DNA of 64,000 nt, taken from assembly GCA_041399155.1 (NCBI GenBank), contig JAWKTI010000004.1, positions 62,001 through 126,000 of the forward strand, read 5' to 3'. The notes under the pieces were generated by a model. The model was not told the origin of the DNA. It saw nothing but the letters and a program-made list of their open reading frames with translations, and did no database searches. Origin of the DNA: Zavarzinella sp. (GTDB lineage: Bacteria > Planctomycetota > Planctomycetia > Gemmatales > Gemmataceae). Of this stretch, positions 63,825 to 64,000 are shown one piece after another (the first letter of the stretch is position 1; each line of letters starts with the position of its first letter). The position numbers and the translations under genes were made by a program.

Positions 63825-64000
63825 ATGGCTCGCGGAGAACCACGTTCGGTAGCAATACTCGGTGCAGGTCCGGTGGGGCTGGAAGCAGCAATCCGATTTC
63901 GCGCAATTGGCTGGCCAGTAACGGTTTACGAAAAAGGCGACATCGCCGAACATATCAAATCGTGGGGCCACGTTCGGCTGTTCTCACCATTTTCTCAGAA
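63825..64000 (+). CDS. start of an NAD(P)/FAD-binding oxidoreductase (cut by window end)
   Basis: The visible 58 residues from ATG 63825 contain a dinucleotide-binding motif (VAILGAGPVGLEAAIRF, GxGxxG) and the following beta-alpha unit with VTVYEKGDIAEHIKSWGHVRLFSPFS. An AGGAACCAGG stretch precedes the ATG. It is separated from the FhcC-like gene by 34 bases on the same strand, so it may share the operon. The fold is that of FAD-dependent pyridine nucleotide oxidoreductases; the substrate cannot be inferred from the fragment. Confidence 0.75.
   Translation, partial: MARGEPRSVAILGAGPVGLEAAIRFRAIGWPVTVYEKGDIAEHIKSWGHVRLFSPFSQ

Noticed and set aside
1..64000. tRNA, rRNA, tmRNA or other structured RNA genes
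   Set aside because: I checked the longer gaps by eye for T-loop and cloverleaf patterns and found none; a covariance-model search would be decisive.

Overview
The window reads as chromosomal DNA of a planctomycete, most likely of the Gemmatales/Gemmataceae. The reasons are lineage-typical families: DUF1549 and DUF1592-type Planctomycete cytochrome-like proteins, a DUF1552 partner, DUF1559 pseudopilin-like proteins, a secreted sulfatase, BatA/VWA proteins with a DUF4175-like partner, and an FhcC-type C1-metabolism subunit. Base composition is near balanced, with clearly AT-richer genes or gene segments at about 16.2-16.9, 26.0-26.6, 29.5-30.4, 35.5-36.1 and 61.5-62.9 kb. I found no tRNA, rRNA, CRISPR array, prophage or intact insertion sequence.

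Layout. 0-10 kb: a truncated DUF1549 protein, a small zinc-ribbon-like membrane protein, a DUF1559-like gene broken by an in-frame TGA, a WD40 protein, RsfS, a 2-hydroxyacid dehydrogenase, a response regulator overlapping groES, and a large TPR protein. 9-18 kb: a Sua5-type threonylcarbamoyl-AMP synthase, a secreted propeller-like protein, gyrB with its DUF721/DciA-like neighbour, and a giant putative lipoprotein. 18-19.7 kb: a decayed segment with a frameshifted Rpn-type nuclease gene, a 46-bp tandem duplication and a run of hairpins. 19.7-26 kb: pseudouridine synthase, an ArsR/SmtB regulator with a histidine-rich metal-binding partner under a palindromic operator, a cellulase-like secreted hydrolase, a DUF1559 pseudopilin-like protein and a sulfatase. 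26-38 kb: a degenerate desaturase-like membrane protein, two tandem secreted paralogues with a shared near-identical front end, a YcjX/YcjF-type operon, deoC, a HEPN-like gene, and TPR and GNAT proteins.

38-55 kb is nearly all on the minus strand. It holds a DUF1592-type cytochrome plus DUF1552 pair, and a roughly 13-kb run: MoxR ATPase, DUF58, BatA/VWA, VWA/GATase-like (frameshifted), DUF4175-like, a very long repeat-rich secreted coiled-coil protein, and a prenyltransferase-repeat secreted protein. Divergent from it, across a 0.7-kb AT-rich gap, lies a two-gene unit: a 140-aa protein and a 1713-aa DUF4132-type protein. The end of the window has a GT87-like membrane glycosyltransferase, an FhcC-like protein and the start of a flavoprotein.

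The MoxR/VWA run beside the DUF4132 pair is the best candidate for an uncharacterised system. Three genes carry well-localised inactivating or sequence-error lesions: an in-frame TGA at 3264-3266, a one-base insertion near 18508, and a four-base loss near 49275.
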